From: Methylobacterium gregans
GTDB lineage: Bacteria > Pseudomonadota > Alphaproteobacteria > Rhizobiales > Beijerinckiaceae
Reading direction: 5' to 3'
Length of the DNA: 64,000 nt
Assembly: GCF_022179245.1 (NCBI RefSeq)
Contig: NZ_BPQM01000047.1
Span: 1-64,000, forward strand
The notes beneath the pieces are model-generated. The model made no database searches. It saw only the letters and a program-made list of their open reading frames with translations, and was not told the origin of the DNA. Position 1 is the first letter of the stretch. The number at the start of each line of letters is the position of its first letter. This document shows positions 51,749-61,727 of the stretch, piece after piece. The translations under genes were made by a program, and so were the position numbers.

Positions 51749-53800
51749 TCAGCGCTCGCCTCCCCCGAGCACCAGCCGCAGGGAGCGGGCGAGTTCGTCG
51801 CGGCGGTACGGTTTATTGAGCACCGGGAGCTCGCCGCGCCCGATCATCTGCCCCTCGTCGAGGTTGGCGACGTAGCCCGAGGTCAGCAGGACCTTGATGC
51901 CCGGGCGGAGCCGCTGCGCCTCGACCGCGAGCTGCGACCCGTTCATGCCGCCCGGCATGACCACGTCGGAAAACAGGATGTCGATGCGCTCCACCCCCGT
52001 GAGGTGCCCCAGCGCCTCGGCGGCGTTGCGGGCGACGACTACCCGGTAGCGCAGTTCCTCCAGGCTCTCGGTCGCCATGGCGAGCACCTGCTCGTCGTCC
52101 TCGACCAGCAGAACCGTCTCGCCCTCGCCGGCGCGGCGCAGCGGGATGGACGCGGCCGGACCCGTGCCGACCTCTTCGCCGGCGGGGTCGGTCGAGCGCG
52201 GGAAGAACAGGTTCACCGTCGTGCCCTGGCCGACCTCGGAATCGATCCTCGCGAAGCCGCCGGCGCTGCGCGTGAAGCCGTAGACCTGGCTCAACCCGAG
52301 CCCCGTGCCCTTGCCCACCTCCTTGGTGGTGAAGAACGGCTCGAACACGCGCTGGAGCTTGTCCGCTGGGATGCCTGAGCCGGTGTCGGACACGGAAACC
52401 ACCACGTAGGGCCCCGGCGCCACGCCCCAGTCGGCGACCGCACCCGTGCCGAGATGGACGTTGCGGCTCGTCACCGCGATATGAGCGTGGCCGTCCCGCC
52501 CCTCCATCGCGTCGCGCGCATTCACGACCAGGTTCAGCACCGCCGCCTCGAACTGGGCCGGGTCGATGCGGATCGGGTCAAGCGCCGGGTCGAGGTCGAA
52601 AGCGAGCTCGACGGCGCCCCCCGCTGCGCGCTCGGCCAGCGGCTTGAAGGCCAGCAGCAGGCGGTTCGGATTGAGCGTCTGCGGCCGCAGCATCTGCCGG
52701 CGCGAGAAGGCCAAGAGCTGCTGGGTCAATTGCTCGCCGCGCCGGGCCGCGCCCATGGCCGCCTCGGCTAGGCGCTTGACGCGGTCGACCTGCTCGGGCC
52801 GCCGCAGCATCATGTCGAGGCCGCCCACGATAACGGTGAGCAGGTTATTGAAATCATGCGCCACGCCGCCGGTCAGCTGGCCGATGGCCTCCATCTTCTG
52901 GGCCTGCCGCAGCGCCTCCTCGGTGAGCCGCTGGTCGGTACGGTCCATCAGGATGCCGGCGATGCGCGCGGCGGCGCCGTCCTCGTGCTTGATCTGCCCC
53001 CTGAGCGCGATCCAACGCACCTGTCCGTCGGCACGCCGAATGCGGCATTCCAAGTCGAGCGCGCCGGTGTCCACGGTCGTCGCGAACGCCCGTTCGGCAG
53101 CTGCGCGGTCCTCCTCGACAATGTGGGCGAGGAGCGTCTCCCGGTCCCAACGGGGGCCTTTCCCTTCGTGGCCGAAGATCGCGTCGAAGCGGGACGAGCG
53201 GCGCGAGGCGCCGGTGCGGTAATCGAGGTCCCACGACGCCATGCCGGCGGCGTCGAGCGCAAAGGCCAGGGTCTCGTGCGCGGCCTCGACCTCGCGGGTG
53301 CGCTCGGCCACCCGCCGCTCCAGGTCCTCGTTGGCGAGGCGGAGATCCTCCTGCGCCCGCTCTCGCTCCAGCAGGTGCCCGCGGGCCTGGTACTGGCGCC
53401 TCCGCGCCCTCAGTGCCGAGGCCGCCGCGCTGGCGAGCGTCTCGGCGTTCACCGGCCGCTCCAGCAGGACGACGTTGCCGAGCCGGGCGAGCAGGCGCGC
53501 GGCGCGCTCGGACCGGCGCCCGGCCTGGCGGGTGGCCAGCACGATGAACGGAAAGTCGGACCATGGCGGCTGGGTATCGAGCCAGGCGAACAGGTCGGCG
53601 AGGTCGCCCTCCAGCGCCTCCTCGGTGACGAGCGCCGCGCCCGCCCCGGCCGCAAGGCCATCCAGCAGGCAGGTCAGGTCCGGGCACGCCTCGGCGCACG
53701 CGCCGGCCTGGACGAGCACCTGCCCGGTCACCGCGGCGTCGCGCCCGCGCGGCGCCAGGACCAGGATGCGTTCCTCGTGGGCCGCGGGCGACGCCGTCAC
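51749..53800 (-). CDS. hybrid histidine kinase with N-terminal pseudo-receiver, coupled to a KaiC-like gene
   Basis: 683 residues, cytoplasmic. An N-terminal receiver-like domain (10-130) in which the phosphoacceptor position reads ALVTEEAL, with no Asp; a coiled linker (140-175), a PAS domain (175-290), phosphoacceptor domain with GGVAHDFNN (His315), ATPase domain with NARDAMEGRD and GKGTGLGLS, and a C-terminal receiver with an intact FSDVVMPGG Asp. Its ATG overlaps the TGA of the KaiC-like gene by four bases (ATGA), so the two are translationally coupled and probably work together. Confidence 0.9.
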   Translation of the reverse strand: MTASPAAHEERILVLAPRGRDAAVTGQVLVQAGACAEACPDLTCLLDGLAAGAGAALVTEEALEGDLADLFAWLDTQPPWSDFPFIVLATRQAGRRSERAARLLARLGNVVLLERPVNAETLASAAASALRARRRQYQARGHLLERERAQEDLRLANEDLERRVAERTREVEAAHETLAFALDAAGMASWDLDYRTGASRRSSRFDAIFGHEGKGPRWDRETLLAHIVEEDRAAAERAFATTVDTGALDLECRIRRADGQVRWIALRGQIKHEDGAAARIAGILMDRTDQRLTEEALRQAQKMEAIGQLTGGVAHDFNNLLTVIVGGLDMMLRRPEQVDRVKRLAEAAMGAARRGEQLTQQLLAFSRRQMLRPQTLNPNRLLLAFKPLAERAAGGAVELAFDLDPALDPIRIDPAQFEAAVLNLVVNARDAMEGRDGHAHIAVTSRNVHLGTGAVADWGVAPGPYVVVSVSDTGSGIPADKLQRVFEPFFTTKEVGKGTGLGLSQVYGFTRSAGGFARIDSEVGQGTTVNLFFPRSTDPAGEEVGTGPAASIPLRRAGEGETVLLVEDDEQVLAMATESLEELRYRVVVARNAAEALGHLTGVERIDILFSDVVMPGGMNGSQLAVEAQRLRPGIKVLLTSGYVANLDEGQMIGRGELPVLNKPYRRDELARSLRLVLGGGER

Positions 53801-55308
53801 CGGACCTCGCCCTGGCCCGCGAGCATCGCGACCTTGCCGCGATAGGCCGGCAGGCCGGACAGGACGCCCTCGAAGTCGCCAAGCGCCTCGCCGACCCGGA
53901 GCCCGCCCGGCCCGAACTTCAGTTCGCGGATGCTGCGCTCGTGCGCGTTGACCCTGCTCTTCACGACCGAAAGCGCGGCGCGCACCTCGCCCTTTGCCTC
54001 AAAGAACCGGAACAGCAGGATGCAGTCGCTAAGATAACTCAGGTCGACGTCGGTGCGGACCTCGCCGACGACCCCGTGCTGGCCGAGAACCAGGAGCGTG
54101 GTGACGCCCTGCTGGTTCAGGTAGCTCAGCAACTCGTGCATCTGCAGGATCAGGAACTCCTCGCCCGGCATCGCATGCAGGTAGGCATTCAGGCTGTCGA
54201 TGCTCACGAAGGTTGCGCCGCGTTCCTCGACCGCCTCCCGGACCATCGTAGCGAACTCGCCCGGCGAGACCTCCGCAGGGTCGAGTTGCGTGATGACGAG
54301 GCGCCCGGCCTCGATGTGCGGGGCGAGGTCCATGCCGAGCGTGGCCGACCGGGCGAGGAGTGTCCCCAGCCCCTCGTCGAACAGGTAGTAGGTGGCGCTC
54401 TCCCCGCGCTCCAGGGCGGCCAACATGCAGCGGATGGCCGTCGTCGTCTTGCCGATGCCAGAAGGCCCGAGAAGGAGCGTGTTGGTCCCCGGCACCAGAC
54501 CCCCGCCAAGCAGCAGGTCGAGCTCGCCCGAGCCCGTGGACTTGCCCTTAGGGTCGAAGCTCGCGTGGTGCTCGGCGGCGATCAGGCGTGGGAAGACTCG
54601 GATGCCGCCGGTCTCCAACAGTAAGTCGTGGAAGCCGCCGCGGAACTTGATGCCGCGCATCTTGACGATGCGTAGGCGACGCCGCTCCGAGCCGTACTCG
54701 CGGGGCATCTGGTCCAACGACAACACCCCGTGCGCGATGCTGTGCAGTTGCACGTCGCCGGTCTCGGAGGTCTTGTCATCGAGCATCATCACGGTGCAGG
54801 CGCGCTTGGCGAAGAACCGCTTGAGCGCCAGGATCTGGCGCCGGTAGCGCAGCGGGTTCTGTGCGAGCAGGCGCAGCTCGGAGAGGCTGTCGAACACGAG
54901 CCGGTCGGGCTTCGATTCCTCGACGCGGGCGATGACCTCATGGACGGTCTCGCCGAGCTCGATCTCGGAGGGGTGCAGGATCGACTGCTCGCTATCGGGG
55001 TCGAGGCCCATCTCGTCGACGAGCTCGTAGACGTCGATGCCGTCGAGCGTCCAGCCATGGGTCGCCGCCGCTGCCCGGAGCTCGTCGCTGGTCTCGGACA
55101 GCGTGACGTAGAGGGTGCGCTCGCCGCGCGCGGTCCCCTCGCGCAGGAACTGCAGGGCCAAGGTCGTCTTGCCGGTCCCGGGGGTACCCTCCAACAGGTA
55201 GAGCCGGCTCGGGGTCAGCCCGCCGCAAAGGACGTCATCCAAGCCAGGTACGCCGGTCGAGATCCGGGAATCCCCGCCGGGCGGTGGGCTTTTCGCATGT
55301 TCCGTCAT
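53797..55308 (-). CDS. KaiC-like RecA-superfamily ATPase (two ATPase domains)
   Basis: 503 residues, the length of KaiC. Two tandem RecA-like domains: Walker A GTPGTGKT (41-48) and GPSGIGKT (281-288). Where KaiC has paired catalytic Glu residues this protein reads YVTLSETSDE and YYLFDEGLGT. The KaiC phosphorylation segment aligns with DVDLSYLSDCI (420-430): Ser is kept but the following Thr is Tyr425. There is no KaiA or KaiB gene nearby, so a clock is not implied; such KaiC homologues outside cyanobacteria are linked to stress and signalling. First gene of the operon with the hybrid kinase. Confidence 0.88.
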   Translation of the reverse strand: MTEHAKSPPPGGDSRISTGVPGLDDVLCGGLTPSRLYLLEGTPGTGKTTLALQFLREGTARGERTLYVTLSETSDELRAAAATHGWTLDGIDVYELVDEMGLDPDSEQSILHPSEIELGETVHEVIARVEESKPDRLVFDSLSELRLLAQNPLRYRRQILALKRFFAKRACTVMMLDDKTSETGDVQLHSIAHGVLSLDQMPREYGSERRRLRIVKMRGIKFRGGFHDLLLETGGIRVFPRLIAAEHHASFDPKGKSTGSGELDLLLGGGLVPGTNTLLLGPSGIGKTTTAIRCMLAALERGESATYYLFDEGLGTLLARSATLGMDLAPHIEAGRLVITQLDPAEVSPGEFATMVREAVEERGATFVSIDSLNAYLHAMPGEEFLILQMHELLSYLNQQGVTTLLVLGQHGVVGEVRTDVDLSYLSDCILLFRFFEAKGEVRAALSVVKSRVNAHERSIRELKFGPGGLRVGEALGDFEGVLSGLPAYRGKVAMLAGQGEVR

Positions 55309-55378
55309 CGTCACGGTCGAGGCTCCGTAGCGTGGGGCTCGCCACGACATGCGCACAAGTTAGCGCCGCGCCAAACCC

Positions 55379-55615
55379 TTGTCAGCGCTCGCGACAACGC
55401 ATGGTGGGGATTCGTTGGCGGGCGAACCCGACACCAACGAGAAGGCTCGACGGCCGGTCATCGCCGAGCTGGCCGGCAAGTCCGAACAAGCCTCAGCCTT
55501 CCGGACCGCCACCGATGAGGAGACGAAGGGCGCCGAGGAGACCACGGCCCTGATCGAGCCGGTCAGCAGGACTTACCTCGACCTCACGCTGAGCGGTTCG
55601 AGGGCCGATAGCTGA
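55379..55615 (+). CDS. possible small hypothetical protein
   Basis: Up to 78 residues from TTG 55379; the part EPDTNEKARRPVIAELAGKS, then FRTATDEETKGAEE and SRTYLDLTLSGSRADS is hydrophilic and more protein-like than the opposing frame. No motif, no clear ribosome-binding site. Divergent from the KaiC-like gene and overlapping its promoter region. Confidence 0.3.
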   Translation: MSALATTHGGDSLAGEPDTNEKARRPVIAELAGKSEQASAFRTATDEETKGAEETTALIEPVSRTYLDLTLSGSRADS

Positions 55616-55627
55616 CGGACCGAAGCC

Positions 55628-55780
55628 ATGAATGATCCCGCCTCGGTTGCCCTCACCGTCGAGGCATGCGGCGAGAGCGACGGCCAGTCCTGCCGTCACC
55701 TGACCGACACGAAAGGCGTGTCCGTGAGGGTGTCGGCCGGGTCGCACGGAACCGCGGAGGACGCGGGCGCCGCCGGGTAG
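55628..55780 (+). CDS. possible small hypothetical protein (50 aa)
   Basis: 50 codons from ATG 55628 (MNDPASVALTVEACGESDGQ) to TAG 55778, 12 bases after the preceding small frame. Balanced composition but no motif and no strong ribosome-binding site. Confidence 0.28.
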   Translation: MNDPASVALTVEACGESDGQSCRHLTDTKGVSVRVSAGSHGTAEDAGAAG

Positions 55781-55963
55781 GCGGCCCTGCGAGCGTTCGG
55801 GTCGGTCGCCTTAGGTCCGATCAGCAAGAGCAGACTTGCGACCGCGGGCCGCACCAAAGGTTCAAGGCGTTGCCTTTGGATCCTTATTTTGGTTGCGCGC
55901 CCTTAAATCGATCTACACGGACGTGGCTCACCATGGGGATTCAAAGGTCCCCAGGGTCGCCCC

Positions 55964-58351
55964 ATGCTTACCGTCGTCGGTTGTCTCGTCGAGGCTCATG
56001 ATTTCCGGCTTGTCGCCTTGGCGGCTGGCATCTGCGCCCTCTCGGCCTTGACGACGATCTGCCTCGTCAGCCACGCCCGCTGGGCTGCCGGCTGGCCGCA
56101 AGCCGGGTGGCTCGCCGTGGCGGCGACGGCCGGCGGCTCTGGCATCTGGGCGACCCATTTCATCGCCATGCTCGCTTTCGTGCCGGGCGTGCCGAGCGGC
56201 TACGACGTCGCGCTCACCGGCCTCTCGCTCGTCATTGCCGTCCTGCTGGCCGGCTCCGGCCTCTCGCTGGCCGTCATCGTCGGCGGCCGCGCATCGGCCT
56301 GGGCAGGCGGCGCCATCCTCGGGTTCGGCATCGCGGCGATGCACTACACCGGCATGGCCGCCTACGACGTCGCCGGCCACAAGGCGTGGGATCCCGCGAC
56401 CGTCGGCGTCTCGCTCGCGCTGGGCGGCATCCTCGGCGGCGCCGCCCTAGCGGCCCAGCTCGGCGCCCGCGGCCTCGTTCGCCAGGTGCCGGCGGCGCTC
56501 CTGCTGCTGCTTGCCATCTGCAGCCACCACTTCACCGCCATGGGCGCCGTCACCGTTACGCCCGACCCGACACGCGCCGTCTCGGAGGCCGCGATCCCGA
56601 ACGCCTGGCTCGCGGTGGCCGTGGCCCTTGCGAGCTTCGCCATCCTGCTGCTGGCCGGGGCCGCACTCGCGCTCGATGTGCGCGACCGCCGTCACGCCAA
56701 GGTGGAGGCCGACCGCCTGCACAGCCTCGCCAACGCCGCGGTCGAGGGTCTCGTGGTCTGCACCGGCGACGCGATCGTCAGCGCCAACCGCAGCTTCGCC
56801 AAGCTGATCGGTCTGCCGTCCGGTGCGCTCGCGGGCACGGCCCTGTCTGCGTACCTGCCGGGCAACGCCGCCCGGCTCGCGCTCGCCGGCCAGCCCGAGC
56901 GCCCGGTCGAGGCCGAGCTGCGCCGGGCCGACGGGACGCTCGTGCCGGTCGAGATCATCATGCAGCCGGTCGATCACGCCGGTCGGCCGCACTACGCCGT
57001 CGCCGTGCGCGACCTGCGGGCGCGGCGCCAGGCCGAGCGCCAGATCCAGTTCCTCGCCCACCACGACGCCCTCACCGGACTGGCCAACCGGGCCAGCTTC
57101 GGCAAGCGGCTCGAACAGGAGATGCGCGCCGTCGACGCTGGCGGGCGCAAGCTCGCGGTGCTCTGCCTCGACCTCGACCGCTTCAAGGAGGTCAACGACT
57201 TGTTCGGCCACGCGGCCGGAGACGCCATGCTGGAGAACGTCGCCCGGATCGTCTCGGCCGAGCTCGACGACACCCAGATGATGGCCCGGCTCGGCGGCGA
57301 CGAGTTCGCCGTGCTGATGCCCTGCGGCGGCCCGTCGGAGGCCGGCCGGCTCGCCGAGCGCATCCTTGAGGCGCTGCGCTCCGGCCGGGCGGATGCGGGC
57401 GGCCCGCAGATCGCCACTAGCATCGGCGTCGTCCTCTACCCGGACGACGCGCAGGAGCGCGCGGCCCTCCTGAGCTACGCCGACACGGCCCTCTACCGCG
57501 CCAAGTCGGAAGGCCGGGGCACCTACCGTTTCTTCGAGGCGAGGATGGGCGTCGAGGTCCGCGAGCGCCGTCTCCTCGAACACGACCTGCGCCACGCCGT
57601 GGCCCGCGGCGAGATGCAGCTCGTCTACCAGCCGCAGACGAACGTCGGCTCGGGCGCCGTCATCGGCTTCGAGGCGCTGCTGCGCTGGAAGCACCCGGAG
57701 CGCGGCTACGTTACGCCCGCCCTCTTCATCCCCATCGCCGAGGAGAGCGACGCCATCCTGCAGATCGGGGAGTGGGTGCTGCGCGAGGCCTGCCGGGAGG
57801 CAGCGACCTGGTCGAACCCGCTGTCCATCGCCGTCAACGTCTCGGCGGTGCAGATCCACAGCCCGCACTTCGTCGGGCTGGTGCACGAGGTGCTGCTCAA
57901 GACCGGGCTGGCGCCCGGCCGCCTTGAGGTCGAGGTGACCGAGACTGCCCTGATCAGCGACCCGAACCGAGCGCTGCTGACCTTGAGGCAGTTGAAGTCG
58001 CTGGGGCTGCGCATCGCCATGGACGACTTCGGCACTGGCTACTCGTCGCTCTCGAACCTGCGCTCGTTCCCGTTCGACAAGATCAAGATCGACGGCTCGT
58101 TCGTGCGCTCCGTCGACAGCAACGAGCAGACCGCGGCCATCGTGCGCTCGGTGCTTGGCCTGGGGCGCGGCCTCGGCCTGCCGGTGCTGGCGGAAGGCGT
58201 CGAGACCGACGCCGAGCTCGGCTTCCTCGCCGCCGAACAGTGCCACGCGGCCCAGGGCTACCTGATGGGCCGCCCGTCGCCCATCGGACAGTTCGCCCAG
58301 CACACGCATGGTACGGATCCCGTCATCGCCGATGATCGCAAACGCGCCTGA
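55964..58351 (+). CDS. MHYT-PAS-GGDEF-EAL cyclic-di-GMP protein
   Basis: 795 residues. Seven-helix MHYT sensor (about 10-240) with its three histidine motifs: THFIAMLAF (64-72), MHYTGMAA (126-133) and HHFTAMGA (188-195), thought to bind copper and sense oxygen, CO or NO. Then a short PAS (250-350), GGDEF domain with LGGDEF at 443-448, and EAL domain with EALLR at 570-574 and DDFGTG at 687-692. Both catalytic sites look intact, so it may make and break cyclic di-GMP. ATG at 55964 is used. Confidence 0.92.
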   Translation: MLTVVGCLVEAHDFRLVALAAGICALSALTTICLVSHARWAAGWPQAGWLAVAATAGGSGIWATHFIAMLAFVPGVPSGYDVALTGLSLVIAVLLAGSGLSLAVIVGGRASAWAGGAILGFGIAAMHYTGMAAYDVAGHKAWDPATVGVSLALGGILGGAALAAQLGARGLVRQVPAALLLLLAICSHHFTAMGAVTVTPDPTRAVSEAAIPNAWLAVAVALASFAILLLAGAALALDVRDRRHAKVEADRLHSLANAAVEGLVVCTGDAIVSANRSFAKLIGLPSGALAGTALSAYLPGNAARLALAGQPERPVEAELRRADGTLVPVEIIMQPVDHAGRPHYAVAVRDLRARRQAERQIQFLAHHDALTGLANRASFGKRLEQEMRAVDAGGRKLAVLCLDLDRFKEVNDLFGHAAGDAMLENVARIVSAELDDTQMMARLGGDEFAVLMPCGGPSEAGRLAERILEALRSGRADAGGPQIATSIGVVLYPDDAQERAALLSYADTALYRAKSEGRGTYRFFEARMGVEVRERRLLEHDLRHAVARGEMQLVYQPQTNVGSGAVIGFEALLRWKHPERGYVTPALFIPIAEESDAILQIGEWVLREACREAATWSNPLSIAVNVSAVQIHSPHFVGLVHEVLLKTGLAPGRLEVEVTETALISDPNRALLTLRQLKSLGLRIAMDDFGTGYSSLSNLRSFPFDKIKIDGSFVRSVDSNEQTAAIVRSVLGLGRGLGLPVLAEGVETDAELGFLAAEQCHAAQGYLMGRPSPIGQFAQHTHGTDPVIADDRKRA

Positions 58352-58433
58352 GCCTGTCGGCGGGGGCTAGCGTCGATCTCGCCCGTATCAGGGTGTCGGG
58401 TCGGCTAGGACGGGGGCGGGCATGGAGGGGCGC

Positions 58434-58796
58434 ATGACACGAGACACGTCCACGACACTCCCGCCGCTCCGGGTCGCCGCTTTGGCATGCGCCCTGGTCG
58501 CCGGCTGCGGCCTCGCCCCAGTCGCCCTCGCCCTCGCGCCACGCCCCGGCGAACCCATCGCGGTCCTCACCCTCTTCCCCGACGCCCCAATCCCCAAGGC
58601 CGTCGCCGCCTCGGGCGCCTCCATCCTCTGGCTCTCCACCGGCGGGCACGTTGCGGTGCTCGACGCCTCCGGGCGCGACGCCGCCGCCGACCTGCGCCGG
58701 GCCGGCGCCTTCCTCGTCCTCGCCGCCGGGCCCATGGGCGCCTGCCTCCCGGGCTACCGGCCTCCCCCAATCCTCACCGGATCATCCCCGTCATGA
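58434..58796 (+). CDS. small exported protein, probable lipoprotein, coupled to the chemoreceptor
   Basis: 120 residues from 58434 ([20 protein letters not shown]). The lipobox-like LVAGC (Cys25) and hydrophobic signal suggest a lipoprotein or secreted protein; the mature part has [20 protein letters not shown] and [15 protein letters not shown]. No family recognised. Its TGA (58794-58796) overlaps the ATG of the chemoreceptor gene (ATGA), which points to translational coupling and a joint role, perhaps in sensing. Confidence 0.65.
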   Translation: MTRDTSTTLPPLRVAALACALVAGCGLAPVALALAPRPGEPIAVLTLFPDAPIPKAVAASGASILWLSTGGHVAVLDASGRDAAADLRRAGAFLVLAAGPMGACLPGYRPPPILTGSSPS

Positions 58797-60538
58797 CCGA
58801 CAGCAGCAGCCTCGACCGCCTTCGCCTCGCCTTCCTGCCGGTGATGCTCAGCGCGCTCGGCGTGCTCGCCGTCATCGTCACGGCATTCGCCTGGTGGCGA
58901 GACGTCATGCCCGTGCCCGTGACGGTCCTCGCGGTCCTCCTGCCCGGCGCGACCCTCGCCGCCGCCCGCCGGCACGGGGCGGCGGCCATCACGCGCCACC
59001 TCTCGTCGGCCTCCTTGATGATGCTGGTCGGCCTGCTGGTGCTGGCCGCCTCGGGCACGCACCTGCAGATCGACCTGCACATGGTCTTCTTCGCCGCCCT
59101 CGCGGTCGCCGCCGGCTGGTGCTGCTGGTCATCCATCCTCGTGGCGGCCGGCGTCGTGGCCGTCCACCACCTCGCGTTGAACGTACTCTACCCGGCCGCG
59201 GTCTTCCCGAACGGGGCCGAGTACCTGCGTGTCGTGCTGCATGCCGTCGTCCTCGTCACCGAGGCCGCCGCCCTGGTGCTGGCTGCCCGCCAGCTCGCCA
59301 AGGCGCTGGCCTCCGCGGAGGCGGCCACCCGGCAGGCCGCCGACAGCGTGCTGGCGCAGCGCCGCGCCGAGGCGGCGGCCGGCCAGGACCGTAACCTGGA
59401 GGCCCACCGCCAGCGCCGCCTCGGCGAGGTCGTAGCCGATTTCCGCGACGCCCTCGTCGAGATCGAGCGCACGGTCGAACGCGAGACGGGCGGCATGCGC
59501 GAGACCGCGCTCGCCCTCAGCGACGTCGCCGACCATTCGAACCGTCAAGCGGCCGCTTCCGAGGCCACGGCGTCGGCGACGGCGCAGAACGTGCTCTCGG
59601 TCTCGGCGGGGGCCGAGGAACTCAGCGCCTCCATCTCCGACATCGCCGGTCAGACGGAGCGGGCGAGCCAGCTCATCGCGCGCATGACCGAGATCGCGCG
59701 GAACACGAACGAGGAGGTCGAGCAGCTCGCCGTCGTGGCCGACCGCATCGGCACCGTCATGGGCCTGATCAAGTCGGTGGCCGACCAGACCAACCTCCTG
59801 GCGCTCAACGCCACCATCGAGGCGGCGCGCGCCGGCGCCGCCGGCCGCGGCTTTGCGGTGGTGGCATCGGAGGTGAAGGCGCTGTCAGGCCAGACCATGC
59901 GGGCGGCCGACGAAATCGTGTCCCAGGTGGAGGCCATCCAGGCCTCGACGCGGCGCACCGTCGGCTCCGTCCACGCGATGGCCTCGGCCACGCAGGAGGT
60001 GAACGCCCTGACCACGTCGATTGCCGTGTCGGTCGAACAGCAGCGGGCGGCGACGCAGGAGATCTCCCGCACCGTGGCGCAGGTCGCCCAGGGCAGTTCC
60101 GAGGCGCACGCCGGAGCCGTCTCGGTCTCGCAGGCCACCCTGGAGACGCAGCGGCACGCCGACAGCGCCCTGACCGCGTCCGAGTCCCTCAAGGCGGTCG
60201 CGGCCGACCTCGCGCGTTCGGTGACCCAGTTCGTGCAGCGGGTCACGACCGACCTAGAGGAGCGCCGCGGCACGGTTCGGGTCGCCGTCGACGAGGCGGC
60301 CTTCCTGCACGTGCGGGGGCGGCGGCATTCGGTGCGCCTCGCGGAGGTCTCCTCCCACGGCGCCCGCATCGCGGGCGCCCCGCAACTTGCGCCCGGCGAA
60401 GCGGTCGAGTTCGAGACGACCGACGGGGGGCGCACGCCGGCGGCGGTCGCGTGGAGCGAGGGCGGCACGGCGGGGCTCGACGTCCGCGCCGGCTTGCGCC
60501 ACCCGGCCCTCGAAGGGGGCCTCGGCGTGGCGGCCTGA
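58793..60538 (+). CDS. methyl-accepting chemotaxis protein with C-terminal PilZ-like domain
   Basis: 581 residues. Five or six membrane helices (about 12-168) with conserved histidines in and near them (His90, His96, His125, His126), no periplasmic ligand domain and no recognisable HAMP domain. Then the long coiled-coil signalling domain (about 210-480) with the tip [20 protein letters not shown]. The last about 90 residues are PilZ-like: RGTVR at 492-496 (RxxxR) and EVSSHG at 518-523, matching the cyclic-di-GMP motif (D/N)xSxxG with Asp replaced by Glu. It may link chemotaxis to cyclic di-GMP. It overlaps the upstream gene by four bases. Confidence 0.88.
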   Translation: MTDSSSLDRLRLAFLPVMLSALGVLAVIVTAFAWWRDVMPVPVTVLAVLLPGATLAAARRHGAAAITRHLSSASLMMLVGLLVLAASGTHLQIDLHMVFFAALAVAAGWCCWSSILVAAGVVAVHHLALNVLYPAAVFPNGAEYLRVVLHAVVLVTEAAALVLAARQLAKALASAEAATRQAADSVLAQRRAEAAAGQDRNLEAHRQRRLGEVVADFRDALVEIERTVERETGGMRETALALSDVADHSNRQAAASEATASATAQNVLSVSAGAEELSASISDIAGQTERASQLIARMTEIARNTNEEVEQLAVVADRIGTVMGLIKSVADQTNLLALNATIEAARAGAAGRGFAVVASEVKALSGQTMRAADEIVSQVEAIQASTRRTVGSVHAMASATQEVNALTTSIAVSVEQQRAATQEISRTVAQVAQGSSEAHAGAVSVSQATLETQRHADSALTASESLKAVAADLARSVTQFVQRVTTDLEERRGTVRVAVDEAAFLHVRGRRHSVRLAEVSSHGARIAGAPQLAPGEAVEFETTDGGRTPAAVAWSEGGTAGLDVRAGLRHPALEGGLGVAA

Positions 60539-60603
60539 CGGGAGCCCGCGCCTGGCCGGCTCGCCGACCGCCACGAGGTCGGCTACCTTCGGCACCGCCG
60601 ACG

Positions 60604-61680
60604 TTACGCCACCGCGGAAGCGGCCCGAGGCTCCGCGGCTTTCCGGGTGCCGAGGCTGTCGGGAAGGGTGAGATACTCGAAGCGGCCGCTCGCACGCTTG
60701 TCCGCCCTCAACAACCCCAAGCCACGCACCGCGTCCCTTCCGCCCGCGGCCCAGCGGTCGCGGATGGACGAGGGCGAGAAGTCGAAGCTCTTGGCCGCGA
60801 GCTCGTCGGCACCGGCCTGATAGACGAGGTGGAGCAGCGTCACCGCCGGTCCCTCGGGATCGAGCCTCTCGCGCAACTCGTACTCGCGCCTGAGGCCCGC
60901 AACCGCCCGGCGCGGGGCGCTGGCGAAGATGAGGTCGTTGGCGCGTTCCAGCACCGCGTCGAGGGAGGCGGGACGCGGCGCCCGCAGGGAGAACAGGTCC
61001 GAGGCGATGCAGAGGAGGTCCCGCTCCGGCTCGGTCTCGAAGAGCGGGTCGAGGGGCAGGTTGTTGGTGTAGCCCGCGTCGCACAGGACGCGCCCGTCCA
61101 CCTCCACGGGCGGGAAGGCGGGCAGGATCGCCGTGCTGGCCAGGATGTGCTCGGACCGGACCTCCTGGCGGGCGGTGTCGAAGTAGACCTCATCGCCAGT
61201 CTCGATGTCGACGCAGCCGACCGTCAGGCGGGTGTCGGCCCTGTTCAGCCACTCGAAATCGACGAGGCGCTCCAAGGTCCGGAGAAGCGGCCTGTTGTCA
61301 AACAGGGCCACGTCGTTCGGCACCCATGGCAGCGCCGACCATGGGCCGGGCAACCGGTGGCCGAAGATGCTCGGGCGTCCCCAGGCGAGCGCCAGTAGGG
61401 CGTGCAGCCCGTTGTAGACCTGGCGCGGCTTGAGCAGCCCGGTTGCGCTCGGGCCCGTGGCCTGGGTCGCCTCGTCCCAGAACATCCGGAGCTTGGCGAC
61501 CCTGTCCTCGGGGGCGTTGCCCGCGATGATGGCGGCCGTCACCGCGCCGATGGATGCGCCTGCGACCCAATCGGGCCTGAGCCCATGTTCGTGCAGCGCC
61601 TCGTAGGTCCCGGCATGGTAGGCGCCGACGGCGTTGCCGCCGGCAAAGACCAGGGCGAGGTCGCGTGTGTCGTCCACCAT
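60604..61680 (-). CDS. patatin-like phospholipase
   Basis: 358 residues. Oxyanion-type FAGGNAVGAYHAG near the start, nucleophile elbow GASIG (41-45, Ser43) and the catalytic Asp in DAGY (Asp201), giving the patatin Ser-Asp dyad. It should hydrolyse phospholipid or acyl esters; the natural substrate is unknown. GAAGG lies a few bases before the ATG at 61680. Convergent with the chemoreceptor gene and just downstream of the formaldehyde-dehydrogenase gene's end on the same strand (47-base gap). Confidence 0.88.
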   Translation of the reverse strand: MVDDTRDLALVFAGGNAVGAYHAGTYEALHEHGLRPDWVAGASIGAVTAAIIAGNAPEDRVAKLRMFWDEATQATGPSATGLLKPRQVYNGLHALLALAWGRPSIFGHRLPGPWSALPWVPNDVALFDNRPLLRTLERLVDFEWLNRADTRLTVGCVDIETGDEVYFDTARQEVRSEHILASTAILPAFPPVEVDGRVLCDAGYTNNLPLDPLFETEPERDLLCIASDLFSLRAPRPASLDAVLERANDLIFASAPRRAVAGLRREYELRERLDPEGPAVTLLHLVYQAGADELAAKSFDFSPSSIRDRWAAGGRDAVRGLGLLRADKRASGRFEYLTLPDSLGTRKAAEPRAASAVA

Positions 61681-61727
61681 CGTGCCTTCATGCGTTGAGG
61701 CCGTTCGCGGCCGGGACCTGGCCGGCG

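Noticed and set aside
53797..55308. KaiABC circadian clock locus
   Set aside because: Only a KaiC-like gene is present; no kaiA or kaiB, and one KaiC phosphorylation residue is replaced by Tyr.
56447..58309. Leftward 620-codon frame
   Set aside because: Antisense to the MHYT-GGDEF-EAL gene; no motifs.
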